Shown here: piece by piece, positions 8,461-16,392 of the stretch
How positions within the stretch are numbered: the first letter of the stretch is position 1
Layout: every line of letters starts with the position of its first letter
Source of the DNA: Methylibium petroleiphilum PM1
GTDB lineage: Bacteria > Pseudomonadota > Gammaproteobacteria > Burkholderiales > Burkholderiaceae_C
NCBI RefSeq assembly: GCF_000015725.1
Contig: NC_008825.1
Coordinates: 2,790,001-2,854,000 of the forward strand
Direction of reading: 5' to 3'
DNA length: 64,000 nucleotides
Notes under the pieces: model-generated
The model's input: the letters and a program-made list of their open reading frames with translations, nothing else
Databases searched by the model: none
Told to the model about the DNA's origin: nothing
Translations under genes and position numbers: made by a program

Positions 8461-10142
8461 GCAGCACGCTTCGACTGCGCGGCGGGCGCGTGATCGACCC
8501 CGCGAACGGCGTCGACGCGGTGCGCGACATCGGCGTGCGCGATGGCCGCATCGTCGAGCTGCATCCCAAGGAAGCGGTGGGCGAGGACATCGACGCCAGC
8601 GGCTGCGTGGTGATGGCCGGCGGCATCGACATGCACACGCATATCGGCGGCGGCAAGGTCAACCTCGCGCGCATGCTGCTGCCGGAGGACCACCGCCTCA
8701 ACCGCGACCCGATCGCGTTGCCGACCAACCCGCTGGAGCTGGCCTCGTGCGGCCACTGCGCGCCCGGCACGCTGGCCACCGGCTACCGCTACGCCGAGAT
8801 GGGCTACACGGCGGCCTTCGAGCCGGCGATGATGCATTCGAACGCGCGCCATGCGCACATGGAGATGGGCGACACCCCCATCCTCGACCACGGCGCCTAC
8901 GTGATGCTCGGCAACGACGAGCTGTTCCTTCAACTGCTCGCCGAGGGACGCGACTTCCAGCAGATCCGCGACTACGCCGGCTGGACCATCAACGCCGCGA
9001 AGGCGATGGGCGTGAAGGTGGTCAACCCGGGCGGCATCTCGGCCTTCAAGTTCAACCAGCGCAAGCTCGACGTCGACGAGGAGCACGCGCACTGGCGCGT
9101 GACGCCGCGCAGGATCGTGCACACGCTGGCGAAGGCGCTGCACGAGCTGGGCGTGCCGCACCCGCTGCACATCCACGGCAGCAACCTCGGCGTGGCCGGC
9201 AACATCGAATCCACGCTCGCGACCATCGATGCGCTGGAAGGCCTGCCCGCGCACCTGACGCACATCCAGTTCCACGCCTACGGCACCGAGGGGCCGAAGA
9301 AGTTCTCGTCGGCCGCGCAGCGCCTGGCCGACGCGGTGAACGCCAACCCGAACGTCAGCATCGACGTCGGCCAGATCATGTTCGGCCAGACCGTGACGGC
9401 CTCGGGCGACACGATGCGCCAGCATGCCAATGCCGGCCTGGCGAACCCGCGCAAGTGGATCGGCGCCGACATCGAATGCGACGCCGGCTGCGGCGTGGTG
9501 CCCTTCAAGTACCGCGAGCAGAGCTACGTGAACGCGCTGCAGTGGGCGATCGGGCTGGAGATCTTCCTGCTGGTCAAGGACCCGTGGCGCGTGGTGCTGA
9601 CCACCGACCACCCGAACGGCGCGCCGTTCACCAGCTACCCGCACCTGATCCGGCTGCTGACGGACAAGAGCTTCCGCGACGAGCAGTTCGCGAAGCTCCA
9701 CCCCGACGTGGTGGCGCAGTCGGCGCTGGGCTCGATCACGCGCGAGCTGACGTTGAACGAAGTGGCCATCATGACGCGCGCCGGTCCGGCGAAGCTGCTG
9801 GGCCTGAAGGACCGCGGCCAGCTCGGCGTCGGTGCCGCGGCCGACATCGCCGTCTACCGCGAGCACGCCAACCGCGAGACGATGTTCACCGCGCCGGAGC
9901 ACGTGTTCAAGGACGGCGTGCGCGTGGCGCGGGCCGGCGTCATCACCGCCACGCCGACCGGCGGCACGCACTTCGTCGAGCCGGCCTTCGACCGCGGCAT
10001 CGAGAAGCTGCTGGCGCCCTACACCGAGAAACACCTGAGCGTGAGCCTGCGCAACGCCGTGATCGGCCACGACGAGCTGTGCCGGTGCTGCAACGGCGGG
10101 CGCCTGCTGCCGACCGCCTGCTTCACGACGACTGCGAACTGA
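8457..10142 (+). CDS. fhcA: Formyltransferase/hydrolase complex subunit A (metal-dependent formamide hydrolase)
   Basis: FhcA hydrolyses formylmethylofuran to formate and methylofuran, the last step of H4MPT-linked formaldehyde oxidation. It is a 561-residue amidohydrolase-superfamily protein. The metal-binding HTH is at residues 60-62 in GGIDMHTHIGGG. KVVNPGGISAFK probably contributes the bridging lysine region. Further metal-ligand candidates are HIHGSNLGVAGN (near residue 239) and LTTDHPNGAPFTSYPH (near 382). The C-terminus carries a CRCCNGGR cluster seen in bacterial members. It overlaps fhcB by 4 bp and is followed 4 bp later by fhcD. Confidence 0.93.
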   Translation: MSSTLRLRGGRVIDPANGVDAVRDIGVRDGRIVELHPKEAVGEDIDASGCVVMAGGIDMHTHIGGGKVNLARMLLPEDHRLNRDPIALPTNPLELASCGHCAPGTLATGYRYAEMGYTAAFEPAMMHSNARHAHMEMGDTPILDHGAYVMLGNDELFLQLLAEGRDFQQIRDYAGWTINAAKAMGVKVVNPGGISAFKFNQRKLDVDEEHAHWRVTPRRIVHTLAKALHELGVPHPLHIHGSNLGVAGNIESTLATIDALEGLPAHLTHIQFHAYGTEGPKKFSSAAQRLADAVNANPNVSIDVGQIMFGQTVTASGDTMRQHANAGLANPRKWIGADIECDAGCGVVPFKYREQSYVNALQWAIGLEIFLLVKDPWRVVLTTDHPNGAPFTSYPHLIRLLTDKSFRDEQFAKLHPDVVAQSALGSITRELTLNEVAIMTRAGPAKLLGLKDRGQLGVGAAADIAVYREHANRETMFTAPEHVFKDGVRVARAGVITATPTGGTHFVEPAFDRGIEKLLAPYTEKHLSVSLRNAVIGHDELCRCCNGGRLLPTACFTTTAN

Positions 10143-10146
10143 CGCG

Positions 10147-11070
10147 ATGGAACTCAACGGCATCGTCATCGACGACAGCTTCGCCGAAGCCTTTCCGATG
10201 AAGGGCACGCGGCTCGTCATCACCGCGCACAACCTCGAGTGGGCGCGCCATGCGGCCGTGGCCACCACCGGCTTCGCCACCTCGGTGATCGCCTGCGGCT
10301 GCGAGGCCGGCATCGAGCGCGAGCTCTCGCCCGAGGAGACGCCCGACGGGCGGCCCGGCATCGCGATCCTCATCTTCTCGATGAGCGGCCGCGAGCTGGC
10401 CAAGCAGGTCGAGAAGCGCGTCGGCCAGTGCGTGCTGACCTGCCCGACGACGGCGGTCTACGCTGGTCTGTTCGAGGGCGACGCCATCGCGCTGGGCAAG
10501 AACCTGCGCTTCTTCGGCGACGGCTGGCAGACCAGCAAGGTGATCGGCGGCCAACGCTACTGGCGCGTGCCGGTGATGGACGGCGAGTTCGTCGCGCAGG
10601 AGACCACCTGGGTCACGACCCAGGCCGTCGGCGGCGGCAATCTGCTGCTGCTGGCGACCGACACCGCGGCGGCGCTGGCGGCTGCGGAAGCCGCGGTCGC
10701 CGCGATGAAGCAGTTGCCCAACATCGTGATGCCCTTCCCCGGCGGCGTGGTGCGCTCGGGCTCCAAGGTCGGCAGCAAGTACCCGACGCTCGGTGCGTCG
10801 ACCAACGACGCCTACTGCCCCAGCCTGCGCGAGCTGGCGGCGAAGAGCGAGCTCGGCCCCGACATCGGCAGCGTGATGGAGATCGTGATCGACGGACTGA
10901 CCGACACCGACGTGGCGGCTGCGATGCGCACCGGCCTGAAGACCCTGATCGAGCGGGGCGCCGCGTCGGGCCTGAAGCGCATCGGCGCCGGCAACTACGG
11001 TGGCAAGCTCGGGCCCTTCCTCTACCACCTGCACAAGCTGGTGCCGGGCATGGCGGAGGGGCGGTCATGA
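10147..11070 (+). CDS. fhcD: Formylmethanofuran--tetrahydromethanopterin N-formyltransferase
   Basis: Ftr/FhcD transfers the formyl group from formyl-H4MPT to methylofuran within the Fhc complex. The 307-residue product is the usual length. Recognisable stretches are MELNGIVIDDSFAEAFPMKGTRLVITA at the N-terminus, CPTTAVYAG, FFGDGWQTSK, FPGGVVRSGSKVGSKYPTLGASTNDAYCP, and the C-terminal RIGAGNYGGKLGPFLYHL. It starts 4 bp after fhcA. In most fhc operons fhcD and fhcC are adjacent; here an 86-bp duplication/insertion (11056-11158) separates its stop from fhcC. Confidence 0.95.
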   Translation: MELNGIVIDDSFAEAFPMKGTRLVITAHNLEWARHAAVATTGFATSVIACGCEAGIERELSPEETPDGRPGIAILIFSMSGRELAKQVEKRVGQCVLTCPTTAVYAGLFEGDAIALGKNLRFFGDGWQTSKVIGGQRYWRVPVMDGEFVAQETTWVTTQAVGGGNLLLLATDTAAALAAAEAAVAAMKQLPNIVMPFPGGVVRSGSKVGSKYPTLGASTNDAYCPSLRELAAKSELGPDIGSVMEIVIDGLTDTDVAAAMRTGLKTLIERGAASGLKRIGAGNYGGKLGPFLYHLHKLVPGMAEGRS

Positions 11071-11158
11071 GCCCGGCGCACGGCCGCCCGAAACCGGGCG
11101 ACATCCCCGCGGGGGATCGTGAGCGGCCGGCGGCCGTGAGCGAGGGGCGGACATGAGC
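11056..11158. repeat. GC-rich palindromic insertion with duplicated fhcD/fhcC junction
   Basis: A 17-bp direct repeat with one mismatch, GAGGGGCGG(T/A)CATGAGC, occurs at 11056-11072 and 11142-11158. It contains the fhcD stop in its first copy and the fhcC start in its second. Between them lies GC-rich sequence with a small perfect hairpin, ATCCCC-GCG-GGGGAT (11103-11117). The ends GAGCCC (11069) and GAGCGGCC (11121-11128) match the ends of the element inside folE2. It looks like a short non-autonomous element that arrived with duplication of the junction. Confidence 0.6.
11067..11156 (+). other. 29-codon minigene linking fhcD and fhcC
   Basis: An ATG at 11067 overlaps the fhcD stop as ATGA. 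It opens a 29-codon frame whose TGA (11154-11156) overlaps the fhcC ATG (11153), again as ATGA. The peptide is Pro/Gly/Arg-rich (MSPAHGRPKPGDIPAG...). It lies wholly within a GC-rich palindromic insertion, so it is probably not a functional protein. It would let ribosomes pass from fhcD to fhcC and so keep the translational coupling that the insertion would otherwise break. This role is an inference. Confidence 0.4.
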
Positions 11159-11962
11159 GGCTGGACACTCACGCTGAAGCAGGCGCCGGCACTGCGCCTG
11201 GACCTGCGCGCGCTGTCGCCCGCTGCGCTGGCCGGACTGTCGGCCGACGCGGTGGCGAAGTTCGGCGTCTGGCACGGCAACGAGTCGGTCGCGCTGGGCG
11301 AGTTGTTCACGATCACCGCACGAACCGACGACGCGCTCCACTTCGAGGGCGATCTGTCCCGCGCCGACCGCATCGGCTGGCAGCTCGCCGCCGGACGCAT
11401 CCACGTGGACGGCCCGGTCGGCGACTACCTCGGCGCCGGCATGAGCGGCGGCGAGATCGTCGCGAGCCGTGATGCCGGCCTGCTGGCGGCCTGCGAGATG
11501 TCGGGCGGCCGGCTGGAGATCGGCGGCAACGTCGGCGACCATGCCGCCAGCGCCCTGCCGGGCAGCATGGACGGCATGCGTGGCGGCACGCTGCTCGTGC
11601 GCGGTTCGGCGGGCGCGCGCTTCGGCGACCGCATGCGGCGCGGCAGCGCGCTGGTGTTCGGTGACGCCGGTGACTTCCTGGCCTCGCGCATGGTGGCCGG
11701 CACGATCGCGGTGGCCGGCCGCATCGGCGCGCACGCCGGCTATGGCATGCGCCGCGGCAGCGTGGTCTGCGCCGGCACGGCGCCGGCGATCCCGCCCACC
11801 TTCGTGACCAACGACGCCAACATCGCCGTGTTCTGGCAGCTGCTGGCGCGCGACCTGGCGCGCCATGGCGGCGCCTTCGCTTCCCTGCCGGCACGGCGCG
11901 TGCAACGGCATCTGGGCGACCTCGCCGCGGGCGGCAAGGGCGAACTGCTGCTGTGCGTCTGA
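11153..11962 (+). CDS. fhcC: Formyltransferase/hydrolase complex subunit C
   Basis: FhcC is the polyglutamate-methylofuran scaffold subunit of the Fhc complex, related to FwdC and to the C-terminal beta-helix of glutamate synthase. The 269-residue product shows the expected glycine-rich helical repeats: VGDYLGAGMSGGEIVASRDAG, GGRLEIGGNVGDHAASALPG, MRGGTLLVRGSAGARFGDRMRRG, then MVAGTIAVAGRIGAHAGYGMRRGS. ATG 11153 is preceded by a purine-rich GAGGGGCGG and overlaps the stop of the linker minigene. It ends the fhcBADC operon. The next gene (fae-like) follows after 121 bp and probably has its own promoter. Confidence 0.93.
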   Translation: MSGWTLTLKQAPALRLDLRALSPAALAGLSADAVAKFGVWHGNESVALGELFTITARTDDALHFEGDLSRADRIGWQLAAGRIHVDGPVGDYLGAGMSGGEIVASRDAGLLAACEMSGGRLEIGGNVGDHAASALPGSMDGMRGGTLLVRGSAGARFGDRMRRGSALVFGDAGDFLASRMVAGTIAVAGRIGAHAGYGMRRGSVVCAGTAPAIPPTFVTNDANIAVFWQLLARDLARHGGAFASLPARRVQRHLGDLAAGGKGELLLCV

Positions 11963-12083
11963 GCGAGCCGCGCTCCGGCACGGCGCGGCCCGGCTAAGCT
12001 CTTGAAAGGCGCCGGGACGGACCCGGCCATTCCTGCCGCTTCATTCGATTTCTTCTTTCGTCCCACTCACTCGAGACCCTGCC

Positions 12084-12617
12084 ATGAGCAAGACCTACAC
12101 CTTCCACGCCGGCGAAGCCACCGTGTTCGCCGCCGACGGCCAGTTCACCGACGCGATGCCGGAGATCCTGATCGGGCGCACCGACGGCCCGGTCGGCGCC
12201 GCTTTCGCCAACATGATGGCGCAGAGCAAGGGCCACACCGCGATGTTCGCGATCCGCGCCTGCAACCAGATGGTCCGCCCGGCGACGATCACCGTGCCGA
12301 AGGTGACCCTGAAGGACAGTGCCAACATCGACCTGTTCGGCGGCGTGGTGCAGGCAGCCACCGCCGACGCGGTGATCGACTGCGTGATCGAGGGCATCAT
12401 CCCCAAGGATGTGGCCAACGAGCTGTGCATCGTGAGTCTGGTGTGGATCGATCCCCGCTGCGCGAAGGATCCGAACCTCGACAAGAAGGACATGTACCGC
12501 ACCAACTACGAGGCCACCAAGCTGGCCATCCGCCGCGCGCTGAACAACGAGCCGTCGATCGACGAGCTGATCGCGAACCGGCACACGATCCGGCACGACA
12601 TGGACGACTGGTCATGA
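12084..12617 (+). CDS. Formaldehyde-activating enzyme homologue (divergent Fae paralogue)
   Basis: Fae condenses formaldehyde with H4MPT to methylene-H4MPT. This 177-residue protein is clearly homologous along its length, with GEATVFAADGQ at the start, EGIIPKDVANEL in the middle and YRTNYEATKLAIRRALNNEPSIDEL near the end. It is divergent from canonical Fae. Where canonical Fae, as I recall it, has GDGNEVAHIDLIIG with the catalytic His, this protein reads ADGQFTDAMPEILIG, with no histidine near. It may be a Fae2/Fae3-type paralogue of unknown activity. It sits alone after fhcC. A near-perfect 19-bp direct repeat begins at its stop codon. Confidence 0.8.
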   Translation: MSKTYTFHAGEATVFAADGQFTDAMPEILIGRTDGPVGAAFANMMAQSKGHTAMFAIRACNQMVRPATITVPKVTLKDSANIDLFGGVVQAATADAVIDCVIEGIIPKDVANELCIVSLVWIDPRCAKDPNLDKKDMYRTNYEATKLAIRRALNNEPSIDELIANRHTIRHDMDDWS

Positions 12618-12709
12618 CGACCACCCTCGTTGAGAAATGACGACCACCCCCGTTGCGGCTGCGCCGCTCCCCCTCGAGGGGGCGACGCTGGCGGGCCGGC
12701 GGAGCCGGA
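12614..12709. repeat. GC-rich dispersed repeat copy A, abutting the fae stop codon
   Basis: The sequence ATGACGACCACCCTCGTTG begins at the fae-like stop (12614-12632) and is repeated with one change at 12637-12655. It is followed by a perfect palindrome CCCCCTCGAGGGGG (12669-12682) and CCGGCGGAGCCGGA (12696-12709). The blocks CCACCCCCGTTGCG (12644-12657) and CCGGCGGAGCCGGA recur 50-52 bp apart, in the same order, at 21835-21898 after another stop codon. This shows a dispersed repeat family. The remaining bases to 12801 show no gene. Confidence 0.7.
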
Positions 12710-12801
12710 CCCGCGACGTCCACTGGGTGGGCGGCGGTTGGCTCCGGCCTGTGCGCTTCGGCTGCGTTGTTGAATGAATGAGTGGTCGTGGCGCTGACTG
12801 A

Positions 12802-14673
12802 ATGCCGATGAGCGACGACGTTGACGCCTTTGCGCTGCTGGACGACCGCGCGGCGACGGCCGAGCGGCCGAGCAGCCGGCTCTACACGGACCATGTGCGG
12901 ACGCACCGCTGCGAGGATCCGGCCGCGCTCGACGCGGTGTGGCGCGCGGTCGAGGCCGACCAGCGCGCCGGCCTGCACGCGGTGCTGCTGGCCGACTACG
13001 AATGGGGCGCGAAGCTGCTGCAGGCCGGTCGCCGCGCCGGCGACGCGCGGGCCGCGCTGCGCGTGCTGATGTTCCGCGAACTGCGGCGGCTGTCGGCCGA
13101 CGAGGCCGGGCACTGGCTGGCCACGCGGGAGGGTTCGGCCGAGCCTGGCCCGGCCGGCGCGCTGGACGTGCAGGCCAGCGTGGACCGCACCGCCTTCCAC
13201 GCCGCGATCGGCCGCATCCACGAGGCCATCCGCGCCGGCGAGACCTACCAGGTCAACTACACCTACCGGCTGGACTTCCAGGCCCACGGCACGCCGGTCG
13301 CGCTCTACCGCCGGCTGCGTGCGCGCCAGCCGGTGCCCTATGGCGCCTTCATCGCGCTGCCGGCCGACGAGGTGGCCGCGAGCGGCGTCGCACACGTGCT
13401 GTCGTGCTCGCCGGAGCTGTTCGTCCGCCATGCGCAGGGCCGGCTCGTCGCCAAGCCGATGAAGGGCACGGCGCCGCGCCGTGCGGTGCTCGAAGGCGAC
13501 AGCGAGACCGCCCGGCTGCTGAGTCTGGACACCAAGAACCGCGCCGAGAACCTGATGATCGTCGACTTGCTGCGCAACGACCTCGGTCGCATCGCCCGCA
13601 CCGGCTCGGTGAAGGTGCCGGAGCTGTTCGAGGTGGAGTCGCATGCCACCGTGTTCCAGATGACCTCGACGGTCAGTGCCGAGCTGGCACCCGGCACCGA
13701 CCTGCCGGCGGTGCTGCGCGCGGTGTTTCCCTGCGGCTCGATCACCGGTGCCCCCAAGCACCACACGGTGGAGCTGATCGCCGGGCTGGAAAGCACGCCG
13801 CGCGGCCTGTACTGTGGCGCCATCGGCTGGGTCGACCTGCCGACCGCGGCGCCGGACGGGGCCTGCGGCGACTTCTGCCTGTCGGTGGCGATCCGCACGC
13901 TGACCCTGGGCCCGCCCGCGCCCGACGGCCTGCGCGCGGGCCGGCTGGGCATCGGCGCCGGCATCGTGCTGGACAGCGAGGCCGAGGACGAATACGGGGA
14001 ATGCCAGCTGAAGGGGCGTTTCCTGACCGGCCTCGATCCGGGCTTCTCGATCTTCGAGACCCTGCACGCGACGCGCGAGCAGGGCGTGCGCCATCTCGAC
14101 CGTCATCTCGCGCGCCTGCAGCGCAGTGCCACCGCGCTGGGTTTTCGCTGGGACGAGATCGAACTGCGCGAGGCGCTGCAGGAGCAGGTCGGCCGCCTGC
14201 CCGCCGGCACGCCCTGCCGGCTGCGCCTGTCGCTCGACCGCGCCGGCCGCTGCGAGTTCACCGGCGCGCCGCTCACCGCCCTGCCCGCCGGCCCGGTGAC
14301 GCTGCGGCTGGAGCCGCAGCCGCTGCCCGAGCCGCGGCCGCTGGCGGGCCACAAGACCACGCTGCGCGCCGCCTACGACGCCGGCGTGCGGGCCGCCGAG
14401 GCAGTCGGCGCCTTCGACAGCCTGTTCTTCACGGCCGACGGCCGACTGGTCGAGGGCGGCCGCAGCAACGTGTTCCTGCAACTCGACGGCCGCTGGTGGA
14501 CACCGCCGCTCGCCGACGGCGCGCTGCCCGGCGTGATGCGTGGCCTGCTGCTCGAGGATCCGGCCTGGGCTGCCGCGGAGCGCCCGCTGACGCGCGCCGA
14601 CCTGGCGCGGGCCGAGGCCGTGGTCGTGTGCAACGCGCTGCGCGGCGCCGTGCCGGCCCGGTTGGCGACATGA
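12802..14673 (+). CDS. pabB-pabC: Aminodeoxychorismate synthase component I fused to 4-amino-4-deoxychorismate lyase
   Basis: This 623-residue protein makes p-aminobenzoate from chorismate. Residues about 60-410 are a chorismate-binding domain, with GETYQVNYTYRLDF, the catalytic KPMKGTAPR, TKNRAENLMIVDLLRNDLGR and GSITGAPKH motifs. Residues about 415-620 are a class IV aminotransferase-fold lyase, beginning DPGFSIFETLHATREQGVRHLDRHLARL and ending with LVEGGRSNVFL. pABA is a precursor of both folate and H4MPT, so the neighbourhood with the C1 island is suggestive. ATG 12802 follows a GC-rich repeat with no strong ribosome-binding site; ATG 12808 is an alternative. Its stop overlaps the HAD gene as ATGA. 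Confidence 0.9.
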   Translation: MPMSDDVDAFALLDDRAATAERPSSRLYTDHVRTHRCEDPAALDAVWRAVEADQRAGLHAVLLADYEWGAKLLQAGRRAGDARAALRVLMFRELRRLSADEAGHWLATREGSAEPGPAGALDVQASVDRTAFHAAIGRIHEAIRAGETYQVNYTYRLDFQAHGTPVALYRRLRARQPVPYGAFIALPADEVAASGVAHVLSCSPELFVRHAQGRLVAKPMKGTAPRRAVLEGDSETARLLSLDTKNRAENLMIVDLLRNDLGRIARTGSVKVPELFEVESHATVFQMTSTVSAELAPGTDLPAVLRAVFPCGSITGAPKHHTVELIAGLESTPRGLYCGAIGWVDLPTAAPDGACGDFCLSVAIRTLTLGPPAPDGLRAGRLGIGAGIVLDSEAEDEYGECQLKGRFLTGLDPGFSIFETLHATREQGVRHLDRHLARLQRSATALGFRWDEIELREALQEQVGRLPAGTPCRLRLSLDRAGRCEFTGAPLTALPAGPVTLRLEPQPLPEPRPLAGHKTTLRAAYDAGVRAAEAVGAFDSLFFTADGRLVEGGRSNVFLQLDGRWWTPPLADGALPGVMRGLLLEDPAWAAAERPLTRADLARAEAVVVCNALRGAVPARLAT

Positions 14674-15332
14674 AGCTCGCGCTGTTCGATCTCGACCACA
14701 CACTGCTGCCCTACGACAGCGGCATGGAGTGGACCCGCTTCCTCGTCGCGCGCGGTGTCGTGGAGGCGGAGCAGGAAGCCGACTACCTGGCGCACTGCAA
14801 GGCCTATGTCGAGGGGCGGCTCGACATCGCGGCCCTGCACCGTTCGATGTTCGCGCCGCTGACGCGGCTCACGCGTGCCGAGCTGTCGCACTGGCTCGAC
14901 GAGTTCGAGACCGAGGTGTCGACGCGGCTGCCCTACGCCGCCCGCGTGCTGGTGGCGCGCCACCTGGGCGTGGGCGACCTGTGCTGCATCGTCACGGCCA
15001 CGTCGCGCCTCATCGCCGAGCGCTTTGCGCGCGCCTTCCGCATCGAGCACGTGCTCGCCACCGAATCGGCGGTCGACAGCCACGGCGTGCCGACCGGCGA
15101 GATCGTCGGGGCGCCCTGCCACGGCACCCACAAGCTCGACAAGGTGAAGGCCTGGCTCGACAGCCAGGGCCGGCCGCTGGCCCGGCTCGAACACAGCTGG
15201 TTCTACAGCGACTCGGCCAGCGACCTGCCACTGCTGCGCGCCGTGCGCTACCCGGTCGCGGTGCGCCCCGACGCCTCGCTGCGGGGGATCGCGCAGTTCG
15301 AGGGTTGGCCGATCGAGATGCTGGGAGGCTGA
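14670..15332 (+). CDS. HAD-IB family hydrolase (SerB-like phosphatase)
   Basis: A 220-residue HAD phosphatase. Motif I is FDLDHTLLPYDS with the nucleophile Asp and acid Asp, motif II is IVTATS, and motif III is the Lys in HKLDKVKAW followed by YSDSASDLPLL. The helical cap between motifs I and II is typical of the HAD-IB group, which includes phosphoserine and histidinol-phosphate phosphatases. The substrate cannot be read from sequence. It is coupled to the pabB-pabC fusion by a 4-bp overlap. A role in a dephosphorylation step of pterin or pABA metabolism is possible but not shown. Confidence 0.85.
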   Translation: MKLALFDLDHTLLPYDSGMEWTRFLVARGVVEAEQEADYLAHCKAYVEGRLDIAALHRSMFAPLTRLTRAELSHWLDEFETEVSTRLPYAARVLVARHLGVGDLCCIVTATSRLIAERFARAFRIEHVLATESAVDSHGVPTGEIVGAPCHGTHKLDKVKAWLDSQGRPLARLEHSWFYSDSASDLPLLRAVRYPVAVRPDASLRGIAQFEGWPIEMLGG

Positions 15333-15362
15333 GGGCGGCCGCGGCCGCCGCTCACCGGCGCG

Positions 15363-16265
15363 TCATTCGCGTTCGATGACCGCGAATGCCGAATGGTTGT
15401 GGATCGACTCGAAGTTCTCGACCTCGACGCGGTAGCGCCCGATGCGGGCGTCGGCGTTGAGCCGCAACGCCACGTCGCGCACCAGATCCTCGACGAACTT
15501 CGGGTTCTCGTAGGCGCGCTCGGTGATCCACTTCTCGTCGGGGCGCTTCAGCAGGCCCCAGATCTCGCTCGACGCCGAGGCCTCGGCGAAGCGCACCAGG
15601 GCCTCGAAGCCGAGTTCAACTGCCGAGTCGACGACGGGCCGCTCCCGAGTCGACTCGCCCCCCCCGGGGGGCGGCGGCCGCCGGCGGTCGCCTGGGGGCT
15701 CCATCAGCTCGGCGCGGATCGTCACATGCGAACGCTGGTTGTGCGCACCGTAGTCCGAGATCTCCTTCGAGCACGGGCACAGGCTCTTGACCGGCACCAC
15801 CACCTCGCACCACACCGTCGTGCCGCTACCGGCACGGTGCTCGGCGATCCAGGCGCCCTGGTAGTCGAGCAGGCTCGACACGCCGGACACCGGCGCATGC
15901 TTGCGGATGAAGAACGGGAAGCGCGCCTCGATGCGCCCCTCGACCGCATGCAGCTTGTCGAGCATCACCGCCAGCTCGTCGCGCAGCGCGGTGGCGTCGA
16001 GCGGCTTGCCGGAGGCGCTGAGGGCGTCGAGCCAGGCGACGAAGCGCGACATGTGGGTGCCCTTCTGCTCGGCCGGCAGCGCCACATCGAGGCTCCAGGA
16101 CGCCACGGTCGGCGAAAGCTGTTCGCCGATGCGCACGGTGAGCGGATAGCGCACTTCCTTGACGCCGACGCGCTGGATCGCCAGATGGCGTTCGTCGCGC
16201 TCGCTCTGCGTGTCGGGGATGTGCTGCGTCAGGCCGAGGGCAGAGGCGTGGGTCATGTCGTTCAT
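15363..16265 (-). CDS. folE2: GTP cyclohydrolase FolE2 (type IB)
   Basis: FolE2 converts GTP to dihydroneopterin triphosphate, the first step of folate and pterin synthesis. The archaeal member of the same family, MptA, starts methanopterin synthesis. Conserved blocks are visible: [21 protein letters not shown] (metal-binding Cys), [33 protein letters not shown], and [14 protein letters not shown]. At 300 residues it is about 30 longer than usual. The extra length is a Pro/Gly/Arg-rich stretch (about residues 189-215, [20 protein letters not shown]...) encoded by a GC-rich repeat inserted in frame. It sits between two conserved segments and may form a surface loop, so the enzyme could still be active. 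It is convergent with the HAD gene. Confidence 0.9.
   Translation of the reverse strand: MNDMTHASALGLTQHIPDTQSERDERHLAIQRVGVKEVRYPLTVRIGEQLSPTVASWSLDVALPAEQKGTHMSRFVAWLDALSASGKPLDATALRDELAVMLDKLHAVEGRIEARFPFFIRKHAPVSGVSSLLDYQGAWIAEHRAGSGTTVWCEVVVPVKSLCPCSKEISDYGAHNQRSHVTIRAELMEPPGDRRRPPPPGGGESTRERPVVDSAVELGFEALVRFAEASASSEIWGLLKRPDEKWITERAYENPKFVEDLVRDVALRLNADARIGRYRVEVENFESIHNHSAFAVIERE
15637..15701. repeat. GC-rich palindromic element inserted in frame in folE2
   Basis: About 65 bp of almost pure G+C sequence lies within the folE2 coding region. On the coding strand it runs from GAGCCCCC to GAGCGGCC and contains overlapping palindromes (CGGCGGCCGCCG, a C-run/G-run arm and GAGTCGACTC). Its ends match those of the element between fhcD and fhcC (GAGCCC ... 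GAGCGGCC). The insertion keeps the frame and adds a low-complexity peptide to FolE2. Confidence 0.6.
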
Positions 16266-16352
16266 GGGCGTCGCGCCGGCCGGCGTGTGCGGCTTCGGGC
16301 GTTGAATTCGTTCGCGAGCATGACAGTTTGTATCAGACGCGGCTGTTGCAAG

Positions 16353-16373
16353 GGCGACAGGGGCCTTGTCGCC
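16353..16373. other. Stem-loop between dxs and folE2
   Basis: GGCGACA and TGTCGCC form a perfect 7-bp stem with a 7-base loop in the 127-bp gap between dxs and folE2, both on the minus strand. No T-run follows it in either direction, so it is not a typical intrinsic terminator. It could be a leader structure of the folE2 transcript. Nothing else is recognisable in the gap. Confidence 0.3.
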
Positions 16374-16392
16374 TCGATGGCGGCGATAGTCC

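Noticed and set aside
8055-10403. Open frame of about 782 codons on the minus strand
   Set aside because: It lies antisense to fhcB, fhcA and fhcD and has shadow-type composition.
10557-11911. Minus-strand open frames opposite fhcD and fhcC
   Set aside because: They have no family resemblance and would overlap conserved genes completely.
11963-12083. Sigma-70 promoter before the fae-like gene (TTGAAA at 12002)
   Set aside because: No acceptable -10 box lies 16-19 bp downstream, so the match is not convincing.
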